Below, one piece after another: positions 33,733 to 45,216 of a DNA stretch of 64,000 nucleotides. This stretch comes from Kitagawia praeruptora (lineage: Eukaryota > Streptophyta > Magnoliopsida > Apiales > Apiaceae), in NCBI GenBank assembly GCA_037693485.1, contig CM075346.1, positions 63,917,001 to 63,981,000 on the forward strand, in the 5' to 3' direction. A program made the position numbers and the translations under genes. Below the pieces are notes generated by a model. It was not told where the DNA came from. It saw nothing but the letters and a program-made list of their open reading frames with translations, and did no database searches. The stretch's first letter is position 1. Every line of letters starts with the position of its first letter.

Positions 33733-34905
33733 GAAGAAGTTTATGTGCAACAACCACCTGGTTTTGAGGATCCACACTTCCCAGAATTTGTCTACAGACT
33801 GCTTAAGGCACTGTATGGACTTAAGCAGGCTCCAAGGGCTTAGTATGATACTTTATCTCAATTTCTTCTTGAAAATCAATTCACTAGAGACACCTTGGAC
33901 AAGACACTGTTTTACAAGAAGCATGGTGATGATATTATCCTAGTTCAGATTTATGTGGATGATATCATTTTTGGCTCTACAAATGAGAAGCTGTGTGAGA
34001 AATTCTCTAAACTAATGAAGAGCAGATATGAGATGAGTATGATGGGAGAGTTGACATTATTTCTTGGATTGCAAGTTAGTCAAAGGAAGGATGGTATCTT
34101 TATCAATCAAACCAAGTACATCAAGGATTTATTGAAGAAGTTTGACTTGGAAGACTACTCACCTGCAAAGACACCCATGGCCAATGCCACTAAATTATAT
34201 GAAGATGCTAAAGGCAAGAAAGTAGATATTTCAGTCTACAGAGGCATGGTTGGTTCTCTACTCTATCTCACTGCAAGTAGGCCAGACATCATGTTTGCTA
34301 CATGCTTGTGTGCAAGGTTTCAGTCAAATCCAAAAGAATCACATTTGATTGCTATAAAAAGGATCTTTAAATATCTAAAGGGCACTCCAAACTTGGGTTT
34401 ATGGTATCCTAAGGACACAGGGTTCAATCTGGTTGGTTATTCTGATGCTGATTATGCTAGATGCAGAGTGGATAGAAAAAGCACCTCAGGTAGCTGCTAG
34501 TTTCTTGGACAAAGGTTAGTCTCTTGGTATAGCAAGAAACAACAATCTGTGTCAACTTCTACAGCTGAGGCTGAATACATAGCTGCTGGAAGTTGCTATG
34601 CTCAAGTGCTTTAGATTAGAAATTAACTTAGAGATTATGGACTTGTGTTGGAAAGAATTCCAATCATGTGTGACAACACAAGTGCAATCTCTATACTTGC
34701 CAATCCTGTCAATCATTCTAGGACAAAGCACATTGACATCAGATATCATTTCATTAGAGAACATGCAACTAATGGAACCATTGAGTTGCATTATGTTTCT
34801 ACAGATAAACAACTAGCTGATATATTCACTAAGCCATTAGATGAAGCCACCTTCACAAGGTTGGTTAGTGAGATTGGAATGCTGAATTCTTCAGATTCTG
34901 GCTAA
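33733..34905 (+). pseudogene. E2 reverse transcriptase and RNase H
   Basis: Same frame as the preceding block. LKALYGLKQAPRA is followed by a TAG at 33841-33843 where E1 has TGG (Trp). The RT active site YVDDIIFGSTNEK is intact. A TAG at 34498-34500 replaces the Gln of E1 (GTCQFLG), and two further stops near 34611-34626 replace Trp and Gln. RNase H motifs include GYSDADYA, STAEAEYIAAGS, CDNTSAI and RTKHIDIRYHFIRE. The ORF ends at 34903-34905. All the damage read here is by point nonsense changes rather than frameshifts. Confidence 0.92.
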
Positions 34906-35745
34906 GTGAATACAATTAACATCTGGTCTGTTCCAGCAGTAAACACTTACTTTATCTAAATTCTCAATATTTTTGGAGTAAGTGTTGACTGAAATATGAT
35001 TTATAAATATTTCAAATCTGTTGCATATGTTGGAAAATCATATTTTCTTGTTAACTTGAAATTTCTATGAAATTTTGAGAGAATCACTGTTTAATTTTCT
35101 AGAATATTCTTAAATGAATATGGCTGGTGAATTTTAAAAGATAGTGAAAATTAATTTTTGTGAGTAATGAGTATATTTCGATAAGTCAGACTTCTCGAGT
35201 GATTCACTATTCGACATCTCTAACAAGTCTCATTAGAGCACTCTCGAGTTCTCGAATAGAGTCTTTTAGAGTTATCGAATAGAGGTATTCTTGACTTCTC
35301 GAATATAGTGTTTTAGTTCTCGAATACTATATTTGAGTTCTCGAATCATTTGAAAAGGTTGAATTCTCGCTGAATCTTAACCGATTTTGGACTTTTGTCT
35401 AAAATTTTAATTCACTCATAAAAATACATTTTACCTAATTTAGAATTTATTCTAAGTTAGATAGCTGCCAGCTGTAAGTTTTCAACCTGCTTGAGTTATC
35501 GAATAAGCCTTTCTTGACTTATCGAATTGTTGTTTTCTACTTCTCGAATTCTTGACTTGTCGATACAAAACATACACATAATCGACAATTCGAGTACTTC
35601 ATACTTATACAATTTCACATCTATTCGATTCATTTCATTCGATTTCTCAAGCATCTAAACTCCCAAAACCCCTAAAAACCCTAACTGCTAAAAGCCAAAT
35701 TTCTTCTTCAACCTTCATTCTCTTTTCTCTTTTCTCTCCAAATCA
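34906..35745. other. E2 spacer between pol and the extra ORF
   Basis: 840 bp without a gene. From 35160 to 35640 it holds many copies of CTTCTCGAAT, GTTCTCGAAT and CTTATCGAAT, with exact TTCTCGAA at 35249, 35296, 35317, 35338 and 35541. These are mostly the reverse complement of the motif that dominates the E2 LTR. The last 60 bp before the next ATG are a TTCT-rich pyrimidine stretch like a plant 5' UTR. The extra ORF is presumably expressed from a spliced or internally started RNA. Confidence 0.65.
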
Positions 35746-36805
35746 ATGGCAACTGTGAAATTCAATACTAACTTCATTGCTATCTCAAGTGATGTCGAAG
35801 CCCCAAATGCTAACTACAAGTGTTTCGTCAAATGGATGTCTGAATCTTATATCAAAGAAGCACTTACGACCAACCCAACTCTGTATCTAGACATTCTGGA
35901 GCAATTTTGGAATACTGCCATTACAGAAACAGTTGCTCTAGATGATGGCAGTCTGGGTTATATCATTAACTGCAAGATACTTGGTAAAGAGTTCAGCATC
36001 ACTTCTGAGGACATGAGCATGGCCCTGGGTCTTCACCAGAATGAGTATGATGGCCTTGTAATAGTAGATCAACTAGTGGAATTCTTTGAACTAATAAGGT
36101 ACTCAGACACCATCAAGGTTGGGAATCTAAAACGGGCACATCTACGAAAAGAGTGGAGCTATGTGTTTGCCACTCTCCTGCAAGTATTCAGTGGAAGGAA
36201 ATTCAGCTTTGACCAACTAAGTGCTCCTGTTCAACAGATATGCTATTCACTTGCCTATGATAGGAAAATTGATGTTGGAAAGCTCATAATGCAGGAACTC
36301 TATGGAAAACTTGGTAAGAACACAACCAAGAGAGGTAATGATATCTTCTTTCCTAGGTTTATTCAGTCTGTACTTAATTATCTAGATAAAAAATGTGGCT
36401 GATTTACCTGGTTTAGATAAAAGTAGATTAGGCTACCCTAGATCCATGACCAAACTCATTTTTGGTAATTTGGATACTAGGAATGATGTGGATGTAAGGC
36501 TTGTAATAACTTCCCATATGCAGAAGTTATTTGAGTCTTACCCCCACAACATGCCAACATTTGCCTCCAAATCTGAGTTAGCTAGACCCAAGCAAGTAGA
36601 ACACAGTGCTAACCCAGGGTCTGCTAACCAACCACCTCAACCAAACACTCTACCAAACACTGAGCCAACTGCATCATCCTCTCAAAAGGGTGATGTTAGT
36701 AAAAAGGAGAAGAAGAGAAAACAGGTCGCTTCTGCACCTTTAACCATTCTGTCTGAAGCAACATTGACTGTAGAATTAGAAATTGAGCACCTGAGTCACC
36801 CCTAA
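35746..36805 (+). pseudogene. E2 extra ORF, N-terminal conserved domain
   Basis: ATG at 35746 in the context CAAATCAATGGC. The first 218 residues include YLDILEQFWNTA, LRKEWSYVFATLLQVFSGRK and QICYSLAYDRKIDVGKLI. The second half matches the E1 extra ORF (LRKEWSFFF...IAYSLIYDRVINIG). This resembles the putative plant transposon protein domain found beside SIRE-type copia elements; I recall it as Pfam Transposase_32, which is an uncertain name match. No signal peptide or transmembrane helix is visible, so the label envelope-like is not supported. Frameshifts occur near 36385 and 36795. The second block (36395-36805) is Pro/Gln/Lys-rich. Confidence 0.75.
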
Positions 36806-38178
36806 TCAGGCCAAAGAAGAAGAAAACTAAAACCACCTCTTCAGTCACATAAATGGCTGAAGTTGTAAAATCAGGGGCAAACAGTTCACTAGATGTATCC
36901 TCTCAACAGGGTGCATCTATAGAATCAAGCATCCTCCCCAATGCACCTACCTGTACAGAGTCAGCACATAGGAGTGATAAGGCTGGCACTACACTGAGTG
37001 GAGAGCACATCACAATTGAAACTCCCTCTATCTCTCAGGGGGAGTTGCCAAACTCTAATCTAAAAGACACTTGTCTTCCAGAATCTACCACTAAAATTTC
37101 TTTGGAGCCTGCAACTCAAGCAATTGAGGAGCAAGGCATTGATCATCAAGAATTCTTTTCTTTTGATGAGCCAATGAATTCAAGTGACTTGGTGCATGAC
37201 ACCTTGCTCACCACCCAGTACCCACATTTAGATGGTGAGGGAATGCATGCTGGGGCATCTTCTAATGACACCATCACAAACACAGAGGTTCCACTAGTTT
37301 TTACTAGAGACTCTGTGCATGTGTCAACTGCTGGTGTAACTCATCCCACTTCTGTAGAGACACCAGTAGTAGAGTCAATCCATCCGGTTACAGAAGTTGC
37401 ATCTGTAACTGAGGAGTCTAGCTTTCCTAGCTCTAGCTCTGACTTTCTGTCACAATGGCTGAAGCCTGTGCAACATGATAGTGCTTTAAGATCAGGGTCT
37501 GTTCCACCACAATTGACGGTTGAAGCACTTCAAAGCTTAGTTGTGGATTAGATTCCTGAGTTTGTCAAGATTGTTCAGAACTTGGTAACCTCCAACATCC
37601 CTAATCCAGACTATAAAGCCATTCTGCTATGCCATAGGGATGATGTGGAGATGCAGAAGACAAAGATAGTTGATGATGCTGAGAGAGATGGCAATATAGA
37701 TGCCTGGTTGCAAGGAACATATGATATTACTCTTGATGAAGCACTTCAATATCTCAGGGAGGAATACATCACTTCACTAGGTTCCAATGCCAAATCTCTG
37801 ACCCCTGGTGAAGTGTATGAGGGCATGAATGATTCACACAAGGGATTCCTCAAGGCTGCCCACTATCTTGGAAAAGGAGTCAAATCTGAGGTCAGCAGAG
37901 TGTGTGATAAGACAGCCACTAAAGTGGAAGAAATCAAGAGGACCTTTGATGCTAAATTCCCTCAGTTGGACAGTGTGCTTAAAGACCTCAAATACTGTAA
38001 CACCACCTGCACTAAGATGGATCATGGGCTAGCACTGCTAAAGGATACTGTCACAAGTCTGGGGCATAAATTTCAATCTCTATCTGATCAAACCACAGAC
38101 TCCAATGCCATGCTGAAGACTATGTTCAAGAATTTATATGGAGACAGGCTGGTAACTGAAGTTCCAGTGCATGACTAG
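36806..38178 (+). pseudogene. E2 extra ORF, central low-complexity and helical region
   Basis: Continues the extra ORF after a frame change. Stops are TAA at 36851-36853, TAG at 37549-37551 and TAG at 38176-38178. The first part is Ser/Thr/Glu-rich and probably disordered (SSSDFLSQWLKPVQ near its end). The second part contains an ordered-looking block, DDVEMQKTKIVDDAERDGNI and LDEALQYLREEYITSLGSNA, then a helical stretch with FDAKFPQLDSVLKDLKY. No enzyme motif is recognised. No known family can be named. Confidence 0.65.
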
Positions 38179-39392
38179 GTTTGAAGTGCAGAGACTTAAA
38201 GAACAATCCCTGTCTGGCTTCAAATCTACTGAATTATTCAGCAAGGTAGATGCACTTGAAAAGGAGGTAGCTACTCTCACTAAGTCTAATGCTCATCTTA
38301 CAGACAAGGTTGTACTTCTCAATGATAAGTTGGACACTGAAGCAACCACCACAGCTAATGTTCTTCTGCATCAACAATCTATGTTGGCTGCCATGATGAA
38401 GCATATGGGTCTCCCTCTACCTGATGAGTCTTCAAACCCAAAGGTCACTTCTAAAGCCTCTGTGCCTGACAACAAGCCTAAGGGGGAGAAAAGGATAAGG
38501 AATTCAAATCCAAAGGGGGAGAAACCTAAGGAGGAAGGTATAAAGATAAAAGAGGGTAGTCACCAAAGGGCATCTAAATCTCTAACCCATGTGCCAGGCA
38601 AAGGCAAATCCAAGGTTGATGAACCTCCATCCTCTCTGCCAGTGGTCACTCTACCAACTGTGCATGTCATCACTCCTAGTGGCCAAAAGTAAACTGTCAC
38701 TACTACAGTGGTGGCAGGGTCCATGCCAAGTAACCTAGCTCATAACCCTAGACATGAGGATGACCCAGTGGAAGCTAGTGTGATTACTGAGGCCAAGCTG
38801 ATAGATGTAGCAAATTCAGAGACTTATCATGATGCTGCTTTCTTGAATTTTCTGCAAGTCTCAAAGGCAAATGTAGGAGGAGATGCCGTGTTGTACAGGA
38901 GAAGCCTCAAAGACCAAATTGAATATCTAACAGTAATTCCAAGGAAGCTTAATCAAATCTATATCAGGGAAATCATGATGGTGGCCAATGGCAAGATATG
39001 GAACCTATCTATTGACACATTGAAAGCCCTTAAGTTCACTGAGATTAATGTCATATTGGAATTAATTGAACAGAAAGGGGAGAACAACAGGAGTCTGTAC
39101 TGAACTGAGGAATGGTCAACAAGCTAGACTTCCTGAAGTATGCATTAAGCCAAGAACCATAGTCTATCAGTCTGGTACAAGAATTCAAGATGTTAATCAG
39201 TTAGTTATTCCCAGTGATCTCACCCCTCGAAACCACAGACTCATTATTGCTATTGCTGATCAGCTACAAAAAAGGGTGGAGTCAGAACTGTTGAAGAGTT
39301 GGAAGCACTACACATCCTAAGATCATTCATTGCTACTGGGGTAATTCCAGAAATGGCTCAGCCTAGGAGGAATAAGGATGATAAAGATGATG
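38171..39392 (+). pseudogene. E2 extra ORF, coiled-coil and basic region up to the CACTA insertion
   Basis: Reads in a new frame to 38692 and again from 38708 to 39103, then shifts to 39066-39320. FSKVDALEKEVATLTKSNAH and the following residues form a likely coiled coil. A Lys/Pro/Gly-rich stretch (KGEKRIRNSNPKGEKPKEE) follows. A block with VLYRRSLKDQIEYLTVIPRK and IREIMMVANGKIWNLSIDTL comes next. The segment is cut by the CACTA element, whose target ATA is at 39393-39395. A reading rich in DK and SHHK continues on the other side at 44117. Confidence 0.65.
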
Positions 39393-39395
39393 ATA

Positions 39396-39645
39396 CACTA
39401 CTACAAAACGTAGAATAGACATCGCCCTTTTCACATCGGTTTATGATTTCCCCGATGTAAAAACTATCACTAACATCGGTCGAAAAAAAACTGATGTCTT
39501 TGATATATTATGAAATCACATTGCAAGCAAACCGATGTCAAAGGCATATGATTGAAATATCAGTGACATCTGTTAGTACCACAACTGTTGTCTTTGACAT
39601 ATTATTACATCGGTCAAAAAATAACCGATGTCTAAAGTAGGCTAA
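39396..39645. repeat. CACTA 5' subterminal repeat region
   Basis: Behind the terminal repeat, ACATCGGT or its complement ACCGATGT occurs at least six times within 250 bp (for example near 39435, 39473, 39528 and 39605), some as inverted pairs. Confidence 0.85.
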
Positions 39646-42600
39646 AAAAAATTCACTTCCCCGCCCACACACAATTCTCCCCGCTTAATACCCAAAATAT
39701 TTCCCCCCTTCAGCGAATTTTCCCCCCTTGGTGAAATTTTAGTTCCCCCCAATTTTATTCAGACTAACACACGGGCTTCAAACAAAAACAAAAAAAAACA
39801 AAACACAAAACACATCTCTCTCTCTTTCACTCTCCCTCTCTCTCTCGACTTCATCGACTTCACAGCTCACCCTATCTCTCTTTCACCCTCCCTCTCTCTC
39901 GCTAACAGCCACCCTCTCTCTCTCTCTCTCGTTCGTTACAAGCTGCAGAATTAGGGTTCAATCGGGGCCCGGGTTCAATTGGAGTTCAACAGAATTAGGG
40001 TTCAATTGGGCTTCGATTTGGAGTTCCTCGTACAAATTGAGTGTTTGATTTCGGGTTTAATTTAGTGTTCCAACTTCGATTTAGGTATTTGCTCCCTCTC
40101 TATGTCTCTCTCTATGTTCTTCGATTTGTACTTAGATTTGTATATGTCTTTCTCTATGTTCTTCGATTTGTAATTGTATTTGTATATTTCCCTCTCTCCA
40201 TCTCTCGATTTGTTCTCTCCTTCTCTCTCGATTTGTTCTCTCCTTCTCTCTCCATCTCTCGATTTGTCAATACATATGTTAATGGTTTTTCTCACCTTTA
40301 TAATGCAGCATGGGTCGAGGCACCTTTGAGAAAAAAGGTGATTACAAAAGAGAGACAGGCCATTGAAGCTGATGAGTAGAGTCAGCATGAACATGGTGGT
40401 GGGAGCAAGGGACAAAGTGCTTCCAACCCAGTGAAGATGGTAAAAGGTAAAACTGAACTGTCAAATGATCACATCTAGAACTGAGTAACTGACTCTATGA
40501 ATATGGAAGCTGAATGAGATCCAATATCTATTGCAGTTCCGGAAGCGGAATTCACCAGGTTAATGAGATAGTTATCTTCTTGGATTTAGACAATTAAATT
40601 GGTAAGCAAATACATTTGCTTGTATGTAGCGTATTTCCTTGGTTTGTTTTGTAAGCTTTGTTTGATTTTGTCAAAAAGTAGATGATAAATTATGTTGCTT
40701 TAAGAAATTCCATGAGCTCGGGTGGCCATGTTGATAACACCGCTGTAGATATCAGAATCAAACAGATCTAGCTTCTTTTTCTATTTTCCTTGAATAGTAC
40801 ATATGTTTGCATTTTTTGAATCGTGCAGCAATTTGAGACTAATAGGTATTGGTCAATGAATGAAGTATAATTCACTCAAATTATTAATTCATTTTCAGGG
40901 GTCTGCAAAAATCTTATAATGTTAATGGCTATTGTCTTCTTTCTTTAATTGCTACTTCTCTTCTGCAGGAACTTTTTTGTCACCGCAATGCTGTTTGTTT
41001 ATGGCCGCATTCTCAGTCAACGACTTGTTAATACTGTTACCTCAGACAAGTTACTCCTGTATGCTCCTTGTTTGTTTAACTACACCAAGATGTTATGCCT
41101 ATACTTATGGAGTGCGTACGTTGTTAATCTGCTAACTCTGTTTGGTATGTTCCAACCCCTTATTTTGGAGTTTGTTAAAAGCTAAACGTATTTCAAAATC
41201 AAAGAATGAAATTTATGAAGTTGTGGTATTTAAATTGCTATTAGCTTAAATGACTATTTTATACGACCTCGTTATTTTTTTAGTAAATTTAGGTACATTA
41301 AACCACTTGAGTACTTGAGAGTTCTATTCTTGCATCTGAATTGCTTTGTTACATCCTATCCTTCTGGGTTGAAAAATTTATTAAACACTTGTGCAGCTTT
41401 TGCAGATAGGTCCCGGTATCGATGCTTCTGCAAGCAAAGTAGGCCAAAAGGCTGATACCAATTCTGAAAATCAAGTAGATGCAGGTGGCAAGATGAAACG
41501 ACATGAAAGGTGTTTACCTAAAGAAACAGATTTTACTAAATCTCGTTCTGTCAGTTCAGAATCGAGACGAGTATTGGTTGATATTGAACAAGCACAGGCT
41601 CTTGTGAGAAAACTTGATTTAGAAAAAGGAGTCGAGGTTAATATCTTATGTAGGACTGGCGATGAAAGAACAAGTAGGGATAAGTCTAATGGTAGCACTT
41701 CTGGCCCATTTAATATTTTAGATTCTGTTTCAGCAACTAAGATTATACATAGCATTTTAATTATGGAAAGCTGATGTACAGGTAATTGTTGCTTTTGATG
41801 TTATGCAAGGACGGTAATTCTTGTTCAACTAGTATTGTTTTTAGATGTTATTTCATTACACATTTGAATACTAGTGAAAGTAATACATTAAGTTCGTGGT
41901 CGACCTGCTCATAATTCTATTTTTGTCTAAGCTTGCTTGAGACGACATGGTTGCTTTTGGTAATGCAGAGCATGCTGGGGTCAGATAACAAATCACATTA
42001 TTACACCCTTTCGATTTAAATGTTGATGGTATGTTATTTCAATTATTTTACGTTTTGTTATTGTTATATTGTGAATGTATGTTATATGTGTTTATGTGTA
42101 CTTAATTTAGACAATTTTGCAAATTCTTATTTGTTATATGTTCAATCAGGAGATGAATTTGACAAGTTCACTAGCTTTGACATAATCCCATATTTTGCAG
42201 CAAAGAGATTCCTGACCAGCAGCAAATCTGGTATATCTTAAATGTATTTAATTAACCTTGCAGCTCTTACAAGTATATAATATGTAATACTTTTGCAGAT
42301 TGAAGCTATTGTCAAAACGAATATGTTTGGTCATACATTAAATGTATTTAATTAACCTTGAAGATACTATGGTACAGTAGCACCTTCAGTGGGTAGGCAT
42401 AGATGCCAAAAATTTGTGGTGCTGTCTCAGTTTTTAAAATATTGAAATGAGAGTACAGAAATATTAAAATGTAGCTTAGTAATCATCAGTTTTTACAGAT
42501 GATTCTAGTGTATGATATATATATATATATATATATATCTTTCTAGTGTAGGTTTTTAGATGGTTGTTGTTTGGGAAATGTGCTTGTGGGAACAAATGGG

Positions 42601-43277
42601 ACGACCTAATAAAATGAACCTAAATCCTAATAGAGCTTGGCCCTGGAAGAGGAACTCTAATGGCTGACCTTTTGCGTATACGTTACCATGAAGCTCCATG
42701 TAGTTGAGTTTCATTACTTTGAAAAGTAAATGTGCTTGAAATATATTTATTTCTGTTGGGATGCATCATGTTTTTGGATAACCAGTTTTTGCAACTGTCT
42801 TCTGTAGGGTTCGTCAAAATTGAAAGATTTTAATAAATCTTTAAACATGCACATGGTTGAATGTAGTCCAGCACTACAGAAACTTTAGTATAAAAAGTTG
42901 GAGTGTATGGATGAAGATGGTGACAACAAGAATGTAGATAATCAAATCAGTTCTGCTCTGACCGGAAGTTCAGTTTCATGGCATACCACGCTGGAGCAGG
43001 TCCAACAGGAGGTTAGTAATTAATTATCCTATTTTTTCTTATGACAAGTAAAGCAATCTTGCTAGTAGATAATGTTGTTATAATCCAAGTGCAAGCATCG
43101 AGAAATATTGAGATGGTTAAGTACTATTTTCTGCATGTATGCTTATGGAAGTTCTGACTTAGTGTTAATATCAAGAATAGAGGCCATGATATGGATGTAC
43201 ATTTATGCATTTCTACTTGCCATAGTTTTGCTTGCTATAATGTTGTATAATTGGTAACTTGTGAGGAAAAAATGCAG
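39646..43277. other. CACTA interior with exon-like segments of unknown origin
   Basis: A CT-rich, 5'-UTR-like stretch (39810-39935) is followed by segments that begin after clear AG acceptors: 40311, 40969 (TTCTGCAG, ending CTGTTTG|GTATGTT near 41143), 41405 (TTTTGCAG) and 42150. The segment 41405-41774 stays open for about 120 codons (SESRRVLVDIEQAQALVRKL). None matches a family I recognise. The mixture of CT-rich leader, T-rich introns and short open blocks suggests captured host gene pieces, but the donor is unknown. A short AT repeat lies near 42517-42538. Confidence 0.5.
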
Positions 43278-43389
43278 GTATACTGGACAGGAGATCCTGG
43301 ATCAATAAAGATAGATGGAACTTATTATGTTCTACAACAATGTCATTGGCACTCACCTTCCGAGCATTCCATTGACGGCCAAGATATAG
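43278..43389 (+). pseudogene. Captured alpha-carbonic anhydrase exon
   Basis: A 112-bp segment is preceded by TGCAG and followed by GTTG, matching splice borders. It reads YWTGDPGSIKIDG, then YVLQQCHWHSPSEHSIDG. This is the zinc-site segment of plant alpha-type carbonic anhydrases, which interconvert CO2 and bicarbonate; the two His of CHWH are the first two zinc ligands. The rest of the enzyme is absent nearby and translation stops soon after (CFN, stop). It is best explained as gene capture by the CACTA element. Whether it is ever transcribed in a chimeric RNA is unknown. Confidence 0.88.
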
Positions 43390-43734
43390 GTTGTTTTAAT
43401 TAGGTTGTTTTAACTATGGTAGTTAGAGCGGTATAGTTTGTTTTTACATGGAGTAGTATGTCAATTATGTTTTTGGTTTGGAAGAGACATTTTGACTTGA
43501 AATGTAGCTAGTTTGTTAGTTTTGCAGATAGTCATTGATGTATATATTGAATTTTTTTTATAATGATAATGAAGTTTTTGTTATTTTCATAAGTGTTTGA
43601 GTTTTGGATTAATAAGTTGCATCAATACAGCATTCATTTTAGTATTATTTTGGTGCATATATATATATATGAATACAATAATAAATATAGTAAACAAACA
43701 CATCAGTTTTTAATTTCAACTAATGTTAAAGGCT

Positions 43735-44113
43735 CTAGACATCGGTTAAGAACTGATGTGAAGGAAAATTTGAAACCGATGTCTTGGTGGGTGTAGACAA
43801 AGGTACCCCTCTTTTACATCGGTTTTTAACCGATGTCTAAGATCATCTTTTACATCGGTTTCAATTGTTGAGCTGGTGTTAATGTATATTATACATATCG
43901 GTTAGTTGTTAGTAACCGATGTTACAGATACTATTTGACATCGGTTCGAAACCGATGTAAAAGGGTTGGAACCGATGTTAAAAAGAGCTATAGACATCGG
44001 TTTATAACCGATGTAAAAGGGCTGGACTTTTCTCTACACCCACCTAGACATCAGTTGAAAAAAGGCCAGACATCGGTTTTTAACTGATGTCTATTGACGT
44101 TTTTCTAGTAGTG
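43735..44113. repeat. CACTA 3' subterminal repeat region
   Basis: About ten copies of ACATCGGTT and AACCGATGT, several paired as near-perfect palindromes such as ACATCGGTTCGAAACCGATG near 43940. It ends in the terminal repeat CGTTTTTCTAGTAGTG. Confidence 0.9.
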
Positions 44114-44116
44114 ATA

Positions 44117-45216
44117 AAGGTGATGGGAGGAGAAGTCATCACAAGAGTGATAAGGATGGTAAAAGTGAGAAGAAGAAAGATAGCAAGGACAAGAAAAATG
44201 ATGATGACCAAGGCAAAATCTATGAGAGGAAGATTGGAAAACAGCAAACCTTAGGCATTGCTAGCAGTAACCTCACCACAACACAAGACTCTGAGTATAG
44301 GGTGAATACTGTTAGTAATGACCTACCAAAATCCGATTCAATGGCTTCTGCAACTGTTTTGCCACCTCAAGAAGAGAAGGAGATTCAAGTCAAGAAACCA
44401 TGTGTATGTTTCAGAAAGCAAACTGCTACTGGAATACTACTATGGTCTACCAACAAAGGTCATAAGTTTCTGCCTACCAATCATACAAGAAGGACTAAAT
44501 TCAAGCATGCTGCAAGAATGGTGAAGTTATCCAAGTCAAAGGCATTGACAATTATTCCAGGATTGAACCTACCACCTCTGGATGAAAACTATGATGAAGA
44601 ACAACTGCAGTTTCTATGGGCTCAAAGAATCTATCATGTTGCCATTGTTGATGATTTTCTTGAAATTAAATATACTAATGGAAGACAGAAGAAATTCAGA
44701 CAAGGAACATGCCAGCACTGGGGCAGGCTATATGACATAGAAAGGATAATTGCAATGTTGAATTCTGAAGACAGAGTGGAAAGGGTATAGAAGCTGGAGT
44801 TAATTGACTTTGTCAAAATGAAGAGAGATCATCAGGCAGAAATGAGAAAGAATAGTGAAGAGCTACTAAAGAAAAGGGAGGAGGAGATGGCTGCAATGGA
44901 AGCTAAGGCTGATGAATTGAGAGCTATGGGTCTGTGCAGAGTCAAGTTTAATCCTTACATCATTGAGTACAAGAAATATGGTAGAAATGTAAAGATTAGA
45001 ATGGACTACATCAGTTCCTATTCTGAGAAACAGCTGAATGAAGTACTCAAGGATTTGTCAGGCTCCCCTCTAATTGAAGAACTCACTCCAATGGAAGACA
45101 TTATTCTTGCCATGGAGGAAAATGCAAAGAAGAAAGCCAAAGAAGCTGAGGAGAAGATGAAAAATGAGAATCTGCAAGCCAAAGCTCAAGAGATGAATCC
45201 AAAAGGATATGGCTAG
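44117..45216 (+). pseudogene. E2 extra ORF, C-terminal part
   Basis: Resumes after the CACTA element with a charged stretch (SEKKKDSKDKKNDDDQGK) and then a compact, probably folded block: KKPCVCFRKQTATGILLW, TKFKHAARMVKLSKSKAL, LQFLWAQRIYHVAIVDDFLE and FRQGTCQHWGRLYDIERII. TAG at 44788-44790 breaks it. The final 130 residues include a long charged helix (EELLKKREEEMAAMEAKADE) and a second Lys/Glu helix before GYG and TAG at 45214-45216. The PPT follows 138 bp later. Without the CACTA element the whole ORF region is about 4.75 kb, or 1,580 codons. No family is recognised for this block. Confidence 0.7.

Larger units (their letters stand above)
39396..44113. mobile_element. Non-autonomous CACTA (En/Spm) transposon with captured gene pieces
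   Basis: Starts CACTACTACAAAACGTAGA and ends with the inverted complement of CACTACTAGAAAAACGTCA. The 3-bp duplication ATA lies at 39393-39395 and 44114-44116. Both ends have dense subterminal ACATCGGTT/AACCGATGT repeats, the typical binding array for CACTA transposase. No transposase (TNPD/TNP2-like) reading is present in 4718 bp. The interior has several AG-bordered, exon-like segments, one of which is an alpha-carbonic-anhydrase exon. It interrupts the extra ORF of E2, so it moved in after E2. Confidence 0.95.

Noticed and set aside
35746..36402. Calling the extra ORF an envelope gene
   Set aside because: No signal peptide, transmembrane helix or glycosylation-rich ectodomain is visible, so the envelope label for SIRE-type ORFs was not used.
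40062..40415. 117-residue minus-strand ORF with repeated KSK and EGE words in the CACTA element
   Set aside because: It arises from CT-rich leader repeats (TTCGATTTGT words); no homology.
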